Below, in pieces: positions 1 to 8,072 of a stretch of DNA of 64,000 bases. This DNA is from Mucilaginibacter celer (GTDB taxonomy: Bacteria > Bacteroidota > Bacteroidia > Sphingobacteriales > Sphingobacteriaceae): NCBI RefSeq assembly GCF_003576455.2, contig NZ_CP032869.1, forward strand, positions 6,820,001 through 6,884,000. Reading direction: 5' to 3'. The stretch's first letter is position 1. Each line of letters opens with the position of its first letter. A program made the translations under genes and the position numbers. The notes beneath the pieces were generated by a model. The model ran no database searches. It was not told where the DNA came from and was given only the letters and a program-made list of their open reading frames with translations.

Positions 1-5
1 AGCGA

Positions 6-34
6 GTGGGATGCTGAAACAAGTTCAGCACGAC
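6..34. repeat. Interspersed repeat, partial copy at window start
   Basis: A 29-bp stretch ending in AAGTTCAGCACGAC is identical to 63242-63270 near the other end of the window. At the far copy it forms one arm of an imperfect palindrome. It is therefore a member of a dispersed palindromic repeat family and not part of a gene. Only part of the copy is visible here because the window begins inside it. Confidence 0.7.
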
Positions 35-103
35 ATTAATTTTTATTAGGTCATGGGCAGCGCAGCAACCGCTTATTGTATGTAGATTCTCTTTTATTGG
101 GTG

Positions 104-832
104 TCATTCCCCCACCATCATCCCCTCAAACTTCTCCCAAAAACCATCACGTGGTACAGGAGCAATAATAGCCACCGGCTCATTTTTTACGGGATGAACA
201 AAGGTTAATTTACGGGCATGCAAACAAATGCTTTTACGCAGGCTGCCGCGCGGATATCCATATTTATTATCGCCAACAATAGGTGTGCCCAGGGTTGATA
301 ACTGTACCCTGATTTGATGCGGCCTGCCGGTTATCGGGTCAACCTCAATTAAATAATAGCCGTTTAATTCGCCAACCAGTTTGTAGCTTAACTCAGAGCG
401 CAGGCTGCCCTGTACTTCCTTATCATGCGCTTTGGTTACGTTTTTTTGCGGGTTTTTAACCAGCCAATTTACCAGCGTCCCCGATTCGGGATGGGGCCTT
501 TTGCGCACAACCGCATAATAGGTTTTATGCATTTCGCGGGCTTTGAACATTTTGTTGATCCTATCCAGAGCCTTGCTGGTTTTGGCGAAGAGGATCACTC
601 CGCTTACCGGCCTGTCTAACCGGTGTACCACGCCCAAAAAAGCGCCATTAGGTTTATTGTATTTCTGGGCGATGTACTTTTTTACCTTCTCATCCAACGG
701 CTCATCGCCTGTTTCATCAACCTGTACAATATCGCCCGCGCGTTTATTTATAGCAATAAGGTGGTTGTCCTCATAAAGAACATCCTTATCGGTTATTTCG
801 TTGCTGCTATAATTAAATTCGGGACGGGCCAT
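104..832 (-). CDS. RluA-family RNA pseudouridine synthase
   Basis: This 242-residue protein should isomerise specific uridines to pseudouridine in rRNA or tRNA. The sequence shows the RluA/RsuA motif II, HRLDRPVSG, near residues 70-78, whose Asp is the catalytic residue of the family. It also has the downstream GRPHQIRVQL motif. There is no N-terminal S4 domain, so it is the short catalytic-domain form. It lies downstream of panB on the same strand, separated by an 84-bp spacer containing a hairpin, and may be co-transcribed with it. The RNA target (RluA-, RluC- or RluD-like) cannot be assigned from the sequence. Confidence 0.9.
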   Translation of the reverse strand: MARPEFNYSSNEITDKDVLYEDNHLIAINKRAGDIVQVDETGDEPLDEKVKKYIAQKYNKPNGAFLGVVHRLDRPVSGVILFAKTSKALDRINKMFKAREMHKTYYAVVRKRPHPESGTLVNWLVKNPQKNVTKAHDKEVQGSLRSELSYKLVGELNGYYLIEVDPITGRPHQIRVQLSTLGTPIVGDNKYGYPRGSLRKSICLHARKLTFVHPVKNEPVAIIAPVPRDGFWEKFEGMMVGE

Positions 833-839
833 TGTTTTT

Positions 840-915
840 TAGTTCATGGTTCATGGTTGATGGTTCATGGAAAAACGCAAACTGTTATGATCCATCAACC
901 ATCAACCATGAACTA
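840..915. repeat. Palindromic repeat between panB and the pseudouridine synthase gene
   Basis: TAGTTCATGGT (840-850) is the exact reverse complement of ACCATGAACTA (905-915), and the inner GGTTGATGG/CCATCAACC segments also pair. The transcript would fold into a long hairpin in the spacer between two minus-strand genes. The composition, built of ATGGTTCATGG-like units, resembles a dispersed repeat. There is no following U-tract on the minus strand, so it is not an obvious terminator. Confidence 0.6.
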
Positions 916-916
916 A

Positions 917-1732
917 TTAATACTGTTCTTTCTCGCTCGGGAAATCATTTCCTTTCACGTCGGTATTGTAGTTTTTTATCGCGTCGTGCATAATATCGTA
1001 CAGGTTGGCGTACTGGCGTAAAAAGCGTGGTTTAAAACCTTTGTTTATGCCCAGCATATCGTGTATCACCAATACCTGTCCGTCGCAATGCTGACCTGCT
1101 CCTATACCAATAGTCGGGATCTGCAGGCTTTCGCTTACTTCCTTTGCCAGTTTGGCCGGGATTTTTTCAAGTACTACCCCGAAACATCCTAACTCCTGTA
1201 GCTTCAGCGCGTCTTCGCGCAATTTTTGGGCTTCCGCTTCGTGCTTGGCGCGTACGGTGTAAGTGCCAAATTTATAGATAGATTGAGGCGTTAAACCCAA
1301 ATGCCCCATTACCGGGATACCTGCGGTAAGGATCCGGCTAACAGATTCGGCAATTTCAACGCCACCTTCAATTTTTACGGCATGAGCACCAGCCTCTTTC
1401 ATAATGCGGATGGCAGAGTTCAGGGCCTCTTTCGAATTACCCTGGTACGAGCCAAATGGCAGATCAACCACAACCAACGCGCGTTTAGCTGCCCGAACTA
1501 CTGATGAAGCGTGATAGATCATCTGATCCAAAGTTATCGGAAGGGTAGTTTCATGCCCGGCCATCACATTCGAGGCCGAATCGCCTACTAAAATGATATC
1601 CGTTCCGGCATCGTCAACAATAGTAGCCATCGAGTAATCGTAAGCGGTAAGCATAGTTATCTTTTCGCCACGAACTTTCATCTCCTGGATGGTATTGGTG
1701 GTGATGCGCTTTATTTCTTTATTTACAGACAT
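917..1732 (-). CDS. panB: 3-methyl-2-oxobutanoate hydroxymethyltransferase
   Basis: The enzyme transfers a hydroxymethyl group from 5,10-methylene-THF to 2-oxoisovalerate to make ketopantoate, the first committed step of pantothenate and CoA synthesis. Its 271 residues match the family length. Typical signatures are visible: MLTAYDYSMA near residues 27-36, VGDSASNVMAGHETTLPI (metal-binding Asp and substrate contacts), VKIEGG, MGHLGLTPQS, and GIGAGQHCDGQVLV near the C-terminus. A -7 box lies just upstream on the minus strand (1756-1763), implying a very short leader. The pseudouridine synthase gene follows on the same strand. Confidence 0.97.
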   Translation of the reverse strand: MSVNKEIKRITTNTIQEMKVRGEKITMLTAYDYSMATIVDDAGTDIILVGDSASNVMAGHETTLPITLDQMIYHASSVVRAAKRALVVVDLPFGSYQGNSKEALNSAIRIMKEAGAHAVKIEGGVEIAESVSRILTAGIPVMGHLGLTPQSIYKFGTYTVRAKHEAEAQKLREDALKLQELGCFGVVLEKIPAKLAKEVSESLQIPTIGIGAGQHCDGQVLVIHDMLGINKGFKPRFLRQYANLYDIMHDAIKNYNTDVKGNDFPSEKEQY

Positions 1733-1755
1733 TGATAAATGTTTTATCGGCAGTG

Positions 1756-1763
1756 CAAAGGTA
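1756..1763 (-). promoter_or_regulatory. Bacteroidetes-type -7 box for panB
   Basis: On the minus strand this reads TACCTTTG, a full match to the Bacteroidetes primary sigma -7 consensus TAnnTTTG. It lies 24 bp upstream of the panB start codon, so the mRNA leader would be under 20 nt. No clear -33 TTG is visible, so the call rests on the -7 match and its position. Confidence 0.6.
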
Positions 1764-1772
1764 TGATATTTT

Positions 1773-1941
1773 GATTTCGGATGTGGGATGTTCGATTTCG
1801 GATTTTTTTATTTGGGAGAATTAAGATCAGGATGCTTAAAAGTGTATTAACGTAGGGGTAATAATATCATAAATTCGAAATCCCACATCCGAAATCCGAA
1901 ATCGAAAAATAAATCCGAAATCTCACATCCGAAATCCGAAA
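1773..1941. repeat. Inverted and direct repeats in the panB-carA divergent spacer
   Basis: GATTTCGGATGTGGGAT (1773-1789) is the exact reverse complement of ATCCCACATCCGAAATC (1880-1896). A second near-copy of the right arm follows at about 1919-1941. The unit GAAATCCGAAAT recurs several times. The element lies between the two divergent promoters and looks like a dispersed palindromic repeat. A regulatory role is possible but not shown. Confidence 0.65.
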
Positions 1942-1949
1942 TTATTTCC

Positions 1950-1957
1950 TACTTTTG
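1950..1957 (+). promoter_or_regulatory. Bacteroidetes-type -7 box for carA
   Basis: TACTTTTG matches TAnnTTTG exactly and precedes the chosen carA start by about 100 bp. Transcription starting a few bases downstream would give a leader of roughly 95 nt. This supports ATG 2060 as the start, because a start at 1955 would fall inside the promoter. No good -33 element is visible in the repeat upstream. Confidence 0.6.
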
Positions 1958-2059
1958 CGCCGTGAATCCGGAAGTTCCTTACTTCATTATTTCAATCAGT
2001 TTTCACGGGGCTTTGAACCAGGCAATCCGATCATTTTACCCTTTCAATTTTTTTACGAG

Positions 2060-3160
2060 ATGAACTATTTCACCAAACTACCGGCTGTACTGCTGCTTGC
2101 TGATGGCACCGTTTTCCACGGAAAATCTGCAGGTAAAATGGGTACTACCACCGGCGAAATCTGTTTTAACACCGGCATGACCGGCTACCAGGAAATTTTT
2201 ACCGACCCATCGTACTTTGGGCAAATTATGGTAACCACCAATGCGCACATTGGTAACTACGGTATTGCCAATGAGGAAGTTGAATCGGGTCGCATCCAGA
2301 TTGCCGGTTTGGTTTGCAAAAACTACAATATTGCCTACAGCCGTAAACAGGCCGATGAATCTATCCAGGATTATTTCCAGGAGCAAAACATCGTAGGTAT
2401 CTCTGATATTGATACCCGCCAGCTTGTTCGCCACATCCGCGATAAAGGCGCTATGAACGCTATCATCTCTTCAGAAATTCTTGACCTCGAAGAGTTGAAA
2501 GCCATGTTGGATAAAGTACCATCGATGGATGGCCTTGAGCTTTCATCGCAGGTATCAACTACCGAAACTTATACTTATGGTAACGAGGATGCACCTTACC
2601 GTGTAGCTGTGCTTGACCTTGGCGTTAAGAAAAACATCCTGCGCAACTTCGATTCGCGCGAGGTTTACGCTAAAGTATTCCCGGCAAAAACTACTTATGC
2701 CGAAATGGAAAAAGATTTCGCGCCAACAGGTTACTTCATCTCAAACGGCCCTGGCGATCCTTCGGCTATGCCTTACGCGGTTGAGACTGTAAAAGAAATT
2801 TTGGCTAATGATAAGCCGATGTTCGGGATCTGTCTTGGTCACCAGTTATTGGCTTTGGCTAATGATATCCCAACCAAAAAAATGTTTAACGGTCACCGCG
2901 GTTTAAACCACCCGGTAAAAAATATTATTAAAGATCATTGCGAGGTTACTTCACAAAACCATGGTTTTGGTGTAGTGCCAGAGGCTGTTCGCGCTTCAGA
3001 AAAAGTAGAGATCACCCACGTTAACCTGAACGATCAATCTATCGAAGGTATCCGTGTTAAAGGTAAAAAAGCATTCTCGGTACAATATCACCCGGAGTCA
3101 TCACCTGGCCCGCACGATTCAAGGTACCTGTTTGATGATTTTATCAGTTCGATGAAATAA
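2060..3160 (+). CDS. carA: Carbamoyl-phosphate synthase small (glutaminase) subunit
   Basis: CarA hydrolyses glutamine and passes ammonia to the large subunit CarB for carbamoyl-phosphate synthesis, feeding arginine and pyrimidine pathways. The 366-residue protein has the N-terminal CPSase small-chain domain (LADGTVFHGKSAG, GEICFNTGMTGYQEI) and a C-terminal class I glutamine amidotransferase domain. The latter shows the nucleophile Cys in GICLGHQ and the His/Glu pair in QYHPESSPGPHD. The frame is open 35 codons further upstream, but ATG 2060 (MNYFTKLPAVLL) fits the family and the promoter position. carB is not adjacent. Confidence 0.96.
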   Translation: MNYFTKLPAVLLLADGTVFHGKSAGKMGTTTGEICFNTGMTGYQEIFTDPSYFGQIMVTTNAHIGNYGIANEEVESGRIQIAGLVCKNYNIAYSRKQADESIQDYFQEQNIVGISDIDTRQLVRHIRDKGAMNAIISSEILDLEELKAMLDKVPSMDGLELSSQVSTTETYTYGNEDAPYRVAVLDLGVKKNILRNFDSREVYAKVFPAKTTYAEMEKDFAPTGYFISNGPGDPSAMPYAVETVKEILANDKPMFGICLGHQLLALANDIPTKKMFNGHRGLNHPVKNIIKDHCEVTSQNHGFGVVPEAVRASEKVEITHVNLNDQSIEGIRVKGKKAFSVQYHPESSPGPHDSRYLFDDFISSMK

Positions 3161-3210
3161 GATCTAATTACAGATGCGCAGATTTTAGATGTGCAAATGA
3201 TATATAAAAA

Positions 3211-3241
3211 AGCCTTTCTGAACGGAAAGGCTTTTTTTTTT
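3211..3241 (+). terminator. Intrinsic terminator after carA
   Basis: AGCCTTTC (3211-3218) pairs perfectly with GAAAGGCT (3225-3232) across a 6-nt loop, followed by a run of nine or more T residues. This is a classic rho-independent terminator about 50 bp past the carA stop. Confidence 0.9.
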
Positions 3242-3283
3242 GAGCAAAATCCTGTTTAACTTAGTTTGAAAATCTGCCTGCCT

Positions 3284-3757
3284 ATGAAAAAATCAGTCAA
3301 CCTGTTGCTCTCCGACGATGAAAAATTGATGCTGAAAGAGCAGAAGATTAAAATTTCCGAACTTCCACAGTTTGCTCCCGATGAAATAGCATCGATACTA
3401 AGTGCGTCGGCCGAACGGGCAAGGGAGATCAATGCGCTGATCGAGTTTCAGCAGATTCCATCCTTAGGTATCAACTTCGCTACCGAGCTGATAGGGCAAG
3501 GCTATTATTCGTTAGAGCAGCTGGCCGGTAAAGATCCGGTTGAACTTTATAACGCTTTTGAAAAACATGTTGGTGCCTGGGCCGATCCTTGTGTTGAAGA
3601 TTCGTACCGGTTGCTGGCACATTATATTAAACATGGCGATACCGGAAAGAAATGGTGGGATTTTACGGCTGAGCGAAAAGCTTACCGGGCTCAATATGGT
3701 TTTCCTGAGGATAGGCCGGCTAAGGCATGGTATGAGTTGCCGCAGTATAAGAAGTAA
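3284..3757 (+). CDS. Helix-hairpin-helix protein of the Cdd1 ('pathogenicity locus') family
   Basis: A 157-residue protein. The middle part (IPSLGINFATELIGQG followed by SLEQLAGKDPVELYNAFE) has the pattern of a helix-hairpin-helix or DUF4332-like fold. The section PCVEDSYRLLAHYI then KKWWDF resembles the small Cdd1 family (PF11731 as I recall it). The family is widespread and of unknown function; the 'pathogenicity locus' name is historical and says nothing about virulence here. A TTG start at 3266 is possible, but ATG 3284 (MKKSVNLLLS) is preferred. The gene stands alone between the carA terminator and a repeat-rich spacer. Confidence 0.75.
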   Translation: MKKSVNLLLSDDEKLMLKEQKIKISELPQFAPDEIASILSASAERAREINALIEFQQIPSLGINFATELIGQGYYSLEQLAGKDPVELYNAFEKHVGAWADPCVEDSYRLLAHYIKHGDTGKKWWDFTAERKAYRAQYGFPEDRPAKAWYELPQYKK

Positions 3758-3789
3758 GTAGATATCCGAGGCATAAGACAAAGGTCTTG

Positions 3790-4317
3790 TGCGATTCCCT
3801 CCCTTGTGAGCTACTGTGTGTACACATCTTTTATTAATGCCCCGTAGGTGCTACCTGTTTGTAGCATTCAGTACAAAACAATAAAAATGCGCCGTAGGTG
3901 CTACCCCTGAACATGCTTTAAACCCACATGCAGGAGGGTAGCCTCTACGAGGCAAAGAATTACTACGTTATTTTTACTACAAACAGGTATCCCCTCTGGG
4001 GAATTGAAAAATTTAAAGATGTGTACACACTGTAATCCTTGGGAGGGTGTAGGGAGGGGCTTGTTGTGCATCCCCCCCCAGGGTTTAAGTTTACCCACAA
4101 AACAGTATTGGTGAATTTGAATAGCAACCTGGGTTGAACCCCTCTGGGTTCTGGAAGAAACGAAACGCATTTTTCTACAATCGTTTACCCCCTCTGGGGG
4201 ATTTTGATAATTTGTCAATCTTTTTATTTCATTTATAGCCCAAGATAGGTGCACCAGAGGTGCAAAAGGTTTATAGCAATATCAAATCATCTATATTTTT
4301 GCACCAGAGGTGCAAAA
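3790..4317. repeat. Repeat-rich 770-bp spacer between the Cdd1-like gene and the GH13 gene
   Basis: No gene is supported between 3758 and 4527. GTGTGTACACATCTTT (3816-3831) is the exact reverse complement of 4015-4030. Inside it, CGTAGGTGCTACC occurs twice, and CTACCTGTTTGTAG has an inverted partner near 3977-3990. Two direct copies of GCACCAGAGGTGCAAAA lie at 4251-4267 and 4301-4317, exactly 50 bp apart, each self-complementary. A GGAGGGTGTAGGGAGGGG unit at about 4041-4060 also occurs near 29630. These are dispersed palindromic repeats. A 117-codon minus-strand frame across them is not credible as a gene. Confidence 0.75.
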
Positions 4318-4527
4318 CAAGACATTTAACAGGTCCGATTTTTATGGGCAAACTTAAATCCGAGGGGGGGGGGAATAAAAAATACCGGCCTTCCTTTCCT
4401 ATCCTCAAACTATAAATACATAATTTTAAGGAAACTTAATTATGCCAATAATTTTTCTCATATTGCGTGGCTGATATCAATCTGCAAAATATCAGCTGCT
4501 TAGCTTTAAAACCAATTATAACGAAAT

Positions 4528-6465
4528 ATGACGATCAGGAATTTTTACCTAATTGTGGCCGGCCTGCTTTTGGCCGGATTTACTTCATGCAAGAAGAAGA
4601 ACGTTTTGCCGGGTAATACCGGGAACGTTCCCGGAGATACAACGGTGAGTACCGGAAAAGCTTTACCGGCAGGAGCGAAGGATGGGGTTACGTTTGTAAA
4701 CTCGGGCAAGTCGGTTATTTTTAACCTGTATGCGCCGGGTAAAAAGTCGGTATCCGTTATCGGCGATTTTAATGGTTGGGATGTTAATGATGCCAAAGGC
4801 GTAATGAACAATACCCCCGATGGCAAGCGCTGGTGGATCCAAATAGATAATATCGACCCGGCAACAGAATATGGTTACCAGTTTTATATCGATAAATCGT
4901 TAAAAGTTGCCGACCCATACACCGAAAAAGTGCTCGACCCGAACAACGATTCATACATTACATCAGATACCTATCCGGGTTTAAAGGCTTATCCTACAGG
5001 TAAAACCACGGGCAACGTGAGTGTGTTGCAAGCTAATCAGCCAACATACACCTGGAAAACCGGCAGCTTTACCCGTCCCGATAAAAAGAACCTGGTAGTG
5101 TATGAGTTGCTGGTACGTGATTTTATCGATGCGCATAATTATCAAACTTTAAAAGATACGCTTAAATACCTCTCCAATCTTGGTGTCAATGCCATCGAGT
5201 TGATGCCCATCAACGAGTTTGAAGGCAACCTTTCATGGGGGTACAACCCATCGTTTTACTTTGCGCCTGATAAATACTATGGTACCAAAAACGCTTTGAA
5301 AGCCTTTATTGATGAGTGCCACTCGCGCGGTATGGCCGTTATTCAGGATATGGTATTGAATCACTCGTTCGGTCAATCGCCAATGGTGCAAATGTATTTT
5401 AACGCTGCCACAAGCAAGCCCTCGGCTGATAATCCCTGGTACAACGTCGACCCTACACACCCTTACAACGTAGGGTACCAGTTTAACCACGAAAGCGCGG
5501 CTACCAAATACTTTGTGAAAAACGTGCTCAAATTTTGGATGACGGAGTATAAGATAGATGGTTTCCGGTTCGACCTTTCGAAGGGGTTTACGCAGGTTAA
5601 TTATGGTACCTCTAACGATGCCGTAAATGCCTGGAGCCAGTACGATGCCAGCCGCGTAGCTATCTGGAAGGATTATAACAACTACATTAAAAGCATCGAC
5701 AATAACAATTTCTACGTGATATTGGAGCACTTCGCCGCCAACCAGGAAGAGAAAGAGCTTGCCGGCGAAGGCATGATGCTTTGGAATAATCTTAACTACA
5801 ATGCCAACGAGGCTACCATGGGCTGGTTAGGCAATTCCAACTTTCAGGGCTTGTTTTATGATCAACATACGTTTACGCAGCCTTATAATCTGGTAAGCTA
5901 TTTTGAAAGCCATGATGAGGAGCGCCTGCAATTTAAAAACGAAAGTTATGGCAATGCCTCAGGCAGTTATAATGTAAAAGATAAAAACACCGGCCTGGCC
6001 CGCGAAGAAATGGCTGCTGCGTTCCTGTTCTCGGTTCCCGGCCCTAAAATGTTATGGCAGTTTGGCGAGCTGGGTTATGATGTTAGCATTGACCAGGGGG
6101 GCCGTACCAGTAACAAACCTATTTACTGGAATTATAATACCGACCCTAACCGCAAGCAGCTATTTAAGGTATATGCCAAAATGATTAAGATGAAGGAAAA
6201 GAACGCGGTATTTGCAAGTACAAATTACAGTTATGATCTTGGCGGTGCTATTAAAACCATCCAGCTTAAAGATGCCAGCGCCAATGTAGAAGTGATAGGT
6301 AATTTTGATGTTGTACAACAAACGGATAACATTAGCTTCCCTGCTACCGGTACCTGGTATGATAACATTAGTGGTACAAGCATCAATATTACTTCGATAC
6401 CGTTTTCTATCACGTTAGCCCCGGGCGAATATCATGTATACAGTAATGTTGCTTTGGTGCAATAG
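4528..6465 (+). CDS. GH13 alpha-amylase-family lipoprotein
   Basis: A 645-residue exported alpha-glucan hydrolase or transferase. Residues 1-20 form a lipoprotein signal peptide with lipobox AGFTSC, so it is probably anchored in the outer membrane or periplasm. Residues about 50-130 form a CBM48-like beta-sandwich (VIGDFNGWD). The GH13 barrel follows with the conserved regions DMVLNH, GFRFDLSK (nucleophile D349), VILEHF (acid/base E400) and ESHDEE (transition-state D463). A C-terminal beta domain ends the protein. The N-terminal domain order resembles isoamylase/pullulanase-type or branching enzymes, so the exact specificity is open. A hairpin terminator follows. No susC/susD homologue is adjacent. 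Confidence 0.92.
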   Translation: MTIRNFYLIVAGLLLAGFTSCKKKNVLPGNTGNVPGDTTVSTGKALPAGAKDGVTFVNSGKSVIFNLYAPGKKSVSVIGDFNGWDVNDAKGVMNNTPDGKRWWIQIDNIDPATEYGYQFYIDKSLKVADPYTEKVLDPNNDSYITSDTYPGLKAYPTGKTTGNVSVLQANQPTYTWKTGSFTRPDKKNLVVYELLVRDFIDAHNYQTLKDTLKYLSNLGVNAIELMPINEFEGNLSWGYNPSFYFAPDKYYGTKNALKAFIDECHSRGMAVIQDMVLNHSFGQSPMVQMYFNAATSKPSADNPWYNVDPTHPYNVGYQFNHESAATKYFVKNVLKFWMTEYKIDGFRFDLSKGFTQVNYGTSNDAVNAWSQYDASRVAIWKDYNNYIKSIDNNNFYVILEHFAANQEEKELAGEGMMLWNNLNYNANEATMGWLGNSNFQGLFYDQHTFTQPYNLVSYFESHDEERLQFKNESYGNASGSYNVKDKNTGLAREEMAAAFLFSVPGPKMLWQFGELGYDVSIDQGGRTSNKPIYWNYNTDPNRKQLFKVYAKMIKMKEKNAVFASTNYSYDLGGAIKTIQLKDASANVEVIGNFDVVQQTDNISFPATGTWYDNISGTSINITSIPFSITLAPGEYHVYSNVALVQ

Positions 6466-6502
6466 ATAACCTAAAGCGTATGTTATTACGCCTGAAAACG
6501 AT

Positions 6503-6543
6503 AGGGCTGCGATCAGGAACATACCCTGTTAGCAGCCCTTTTT
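6503..6543 (+). terminator. Probable terminator after the GH13 gene
   Basis: AGGGCTGC (6503-6510) pairs exactly with GCAGCCCT (6532-6539), followed by five T residues. The loop is about 21 nt, longer than ideal, but position and U-tract fit. Confidence 0.7.
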
Positions 6544-6579
6544 GTTCTGAACTTGTTGCGAGGCTGCCTGCGCTTTGAG

Positions 6580-6942
6580 TTACCTGGAAGTATTTCTAAC
6601 TGGATAGGCCACTAAATACTTTTTTTCATCCCTATTCAAATCGTTGGTGGTCAACAGCATATCTTGTGGGGTTAATGTTTGCTGTAACTTGTTTTTAACT
6701 TCACGAAAAGCCGAAAGTAAAGCCGATGATTGTAAGGAAAGGGAAACAACAGGCTGATGTTGCTTTTTTAGATGTTTAGCTTCAATGTCGGATACCAGTT
6801 CCAATGCCCAGGTTTCGCCTGCTTTAAAACCAAGTTCTGTGGCCTCGTTTTTTAAATCGAACATGAAAAGATTTACCTTGATGGCAAGTTGATCTACTGG
6901 TATATCTACCTCGGCGATGGGGCCTTTTTGATTATTGAGCAT
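6580..6942 (-). CDS. Hypothetical protein, 120 residues
   Basis: I do not recognise this protein. It is soluble-looking, with no signal peptide or membrane segment. It has a central segment rich in hydrophobic residues and charge (GETWALELVSDIEAKHLKKQ) and a Ser/Leu/Gln-rich helix (VVSLSLQSSALLSAFREVKN). The frame opens with ATG 6942 and is not covered by a better frame on the other strand. It stands alone between the convergent GH13 gene and the divergent cold-shock gene. Confidence 0.55.
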   Translation of the reverse strand: MLNNQKGPIAEVDIPVDQLAIKVNLFMFDLKNEATELGFKAGETWALELVSDIEAKHLKKQHQPVVSLSLQSSALLSAFREVKNKLQQTLTPQDMLLTTNDLNRDEKKYLVAYPVRNTSR

Positions 6943-7180
6943 GTAATTAAAACTGATTCGTTTTTTTTATCTTAAAAATCACCTGAATCAGGTTAGGGTA
7001 ACGTCTAAGTAAATGACAGATAGGATATGTAATGTACGCATTTTATGTAATTGATTTTCATTTATGTGAAAATATTTTACTCAGTTTACGTGTGTTTGAA
7101 TTTATTTTTACTTTTTTTATTGAAAGTTAAAATATAGCCAACTATTAAGCCTACCTTGCACTCTTATCAAAAACAATACA

Positions 7181-7375
7181 ATGCAAAAAGAAGGAACAGT
7201 GAAATTTTTCAATACCACAAAAGGTTTTGGATTTATTTCACAAGATGATACAAGAACAGACGTTTTTGTTCATTCAACCGGCCTGGTTGACGAGATCCGC
7301 GAAAACGACAAAGTTACTTTTGAAGTTGAAAGTGGAAAAAAAGGTCTCAATGCTGTAAATGTGAAATTAATCTGA
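7181..7375 (+). CDS. Cold-shock-domain protein (first copy)
   Basis: A 64-residue CspA-family protein, a single OB-fold that binds single-stranded RNA or DNA and melts structured mRNA. RNP1 is KGFGFI (residues 16-21) and RNP2 is VFVH (about 29-32), both intact. The start codon is preceded by a long A/T-rich leader (from about 6943) typical of cold-shock mRNAs. A strong terminator follows. A second paralogue lies 440 bp downstream. Confidence 0.95.
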   Translation: MQKEGTVKFFNTTKGFGFISQDDTRTDVFVHSTGLVDEIRENDKVTFEVESGKKGLNAVNVKLI

Positions 7376-7398
7376 GCATCACAATAAAATTCACAAGT

Positions 7399-7430
7399 AG
7401 CACCCGCCGTTTCGGCGGGTGCTTTTTTTT
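7399..7430 (+). terminator. Strong intrinsic terminator after the first csp gene
   Basis: AGCACCCGCCG (7399-7409) pairs perfectly with CGGCGGGTGCT (7413-7423) over a 3-nt loop and is followed by eight T residues. Confidence 0.95.
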
Positions 7431-7448
7431 AATATTAAATCTCAATGC

Positions 7449-7658
7449 ATGGGCAGATCAAACGATACTTTTAATAAAAAGGAAAAAGAAAAGAAGCGAA
7501 TAAAAAAACAACGGGAAAAGAAGATAAAAGCCGACGAGCGTAAAGAAAACTCGGACAAGGGTAAATCATTAGAGGAAATGATGGCCTATGTGGATGAAAA
7601 CGGCAACATTACTAACGTGCGTCCGCAGCCGGTAGAGGATAAGAAGGACAAGGAATAA
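7449..7658 (+). CDS. Small lysine-rich protein between two cold-shock genes
   Basis: This 69-residue protein begins MGRSNDTFNKKEKEKKRIKK, is extremely rich in Lys and Glu, and ends in an acidic/lysine tail. A conserved-looking patch EEMMAYVDENGNITNV lies in the middle. From memory, similar lysine-rich proteins accompany csp genes in many Bacteroidetes, which fits an RNA-binding or ribosome-associated accessory role; this is inference. ATG 7449 is chosen over an in-frame codon at 7419 because the latter lies inside the preceding terminator. Confidence 0.75.
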   Translation: MGRSNDTFNKKEKEKKRIKKQREKKIKADERKENSDKGKSLEEMMAYVDENGNITNVRPQPVEDKKDKE

Positions 7659-7786
7659 TACAGCATTACAAGTTTTATTAATGAGCATGAAAGCATATTT
7701 TAATGTTTTAAACGATGTTTTGTTGCTCTCAATTGTAATAATTTGCGTAAATGCCTTGTTTTTAAATAATTGTTAATTATTAACCG

Positions 7787-7794
7787 TACCTTTG
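7787..7794 (+). promoter_or_regulatory. Bacteroidetes-type -7 box for the second csp gene
   Basis: TACCTTTG, a perfect TAnnTTTG match, lies 21 bp upstream of the ATG at 7816. The nearest TTG upstream (7770-7772) is only 14 bp away, shorter than the usual 17-23 bp spacing. Confidence 0.6.
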
Positions 7795-7815
7795 CCATAA
7801 TTAAATAAAAATATA

Positions 7816-8004
7816 ATGCAAGGAACAGTAAAATTCTTCAATGAAACAAAAGGCTTCGGATTCATTACACCTTCAAATGGTGGTGCTGAAGTTTTTGTAC
7901 ACGTATCAGGTCTGATTGACACCGTTCGTGAAAACGACAGTGTTACTTATGATGTTGAGCAAGGCAAAAAAGGCCTTAACGCGGTAAATGTAAAAGTAGG
8001 TTAA
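7816..8004 (+). CDS. Cold-shock-domain protein (second copy)
   Basis: A 62-residue CspA-family OB-fold protein closely similar to the one at 7181. RNP1 is KGFGFI and RNP2 is VFVHVSGL, both intact. It has its own -7 box and terminator, so it is an independent transcription unit. The pair probably arose by local duplication around the lysine-rich gene. Confidence 0.95.
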   Translation: MQGTVKFFNETKGFGFITPSNGGAEVFVHVSGLIDTVRENDSVTYDVEQGKKGLNAVNVKVG

Positions 8005-8030
8005 AACTATTAGTTATATAAAAATCGTAC

Positions 8031-8064
8031 AAGCATCTGTTCAGCAATGGGCAGATGCTTTTTT
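8031..8064 (+). terminator. Intrinsic terminator after the second csp gene
   Basis: AAGCATCTG (8031-8039) pairs exactly with CAGATGCTT (8052-8060) over a 12-nt loop, followed by T residues. Confidence 0.85.
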
Positions 8065-8072
8065 GTTTTTTG

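Noticed and set aside
1955..2059. 35-codon upstream extension of carA
   Set aside because: It would start inside the TACTTTTG promoter box and has no similarity to CarA N-termini; ATG 2060 fits.
3901..4254. 117-codon minus-strand frame between the Cdd1-like and GH13 genes
   Set aside because: It crosses several palindromic and direct repeats and has no recognisable start region or domain.
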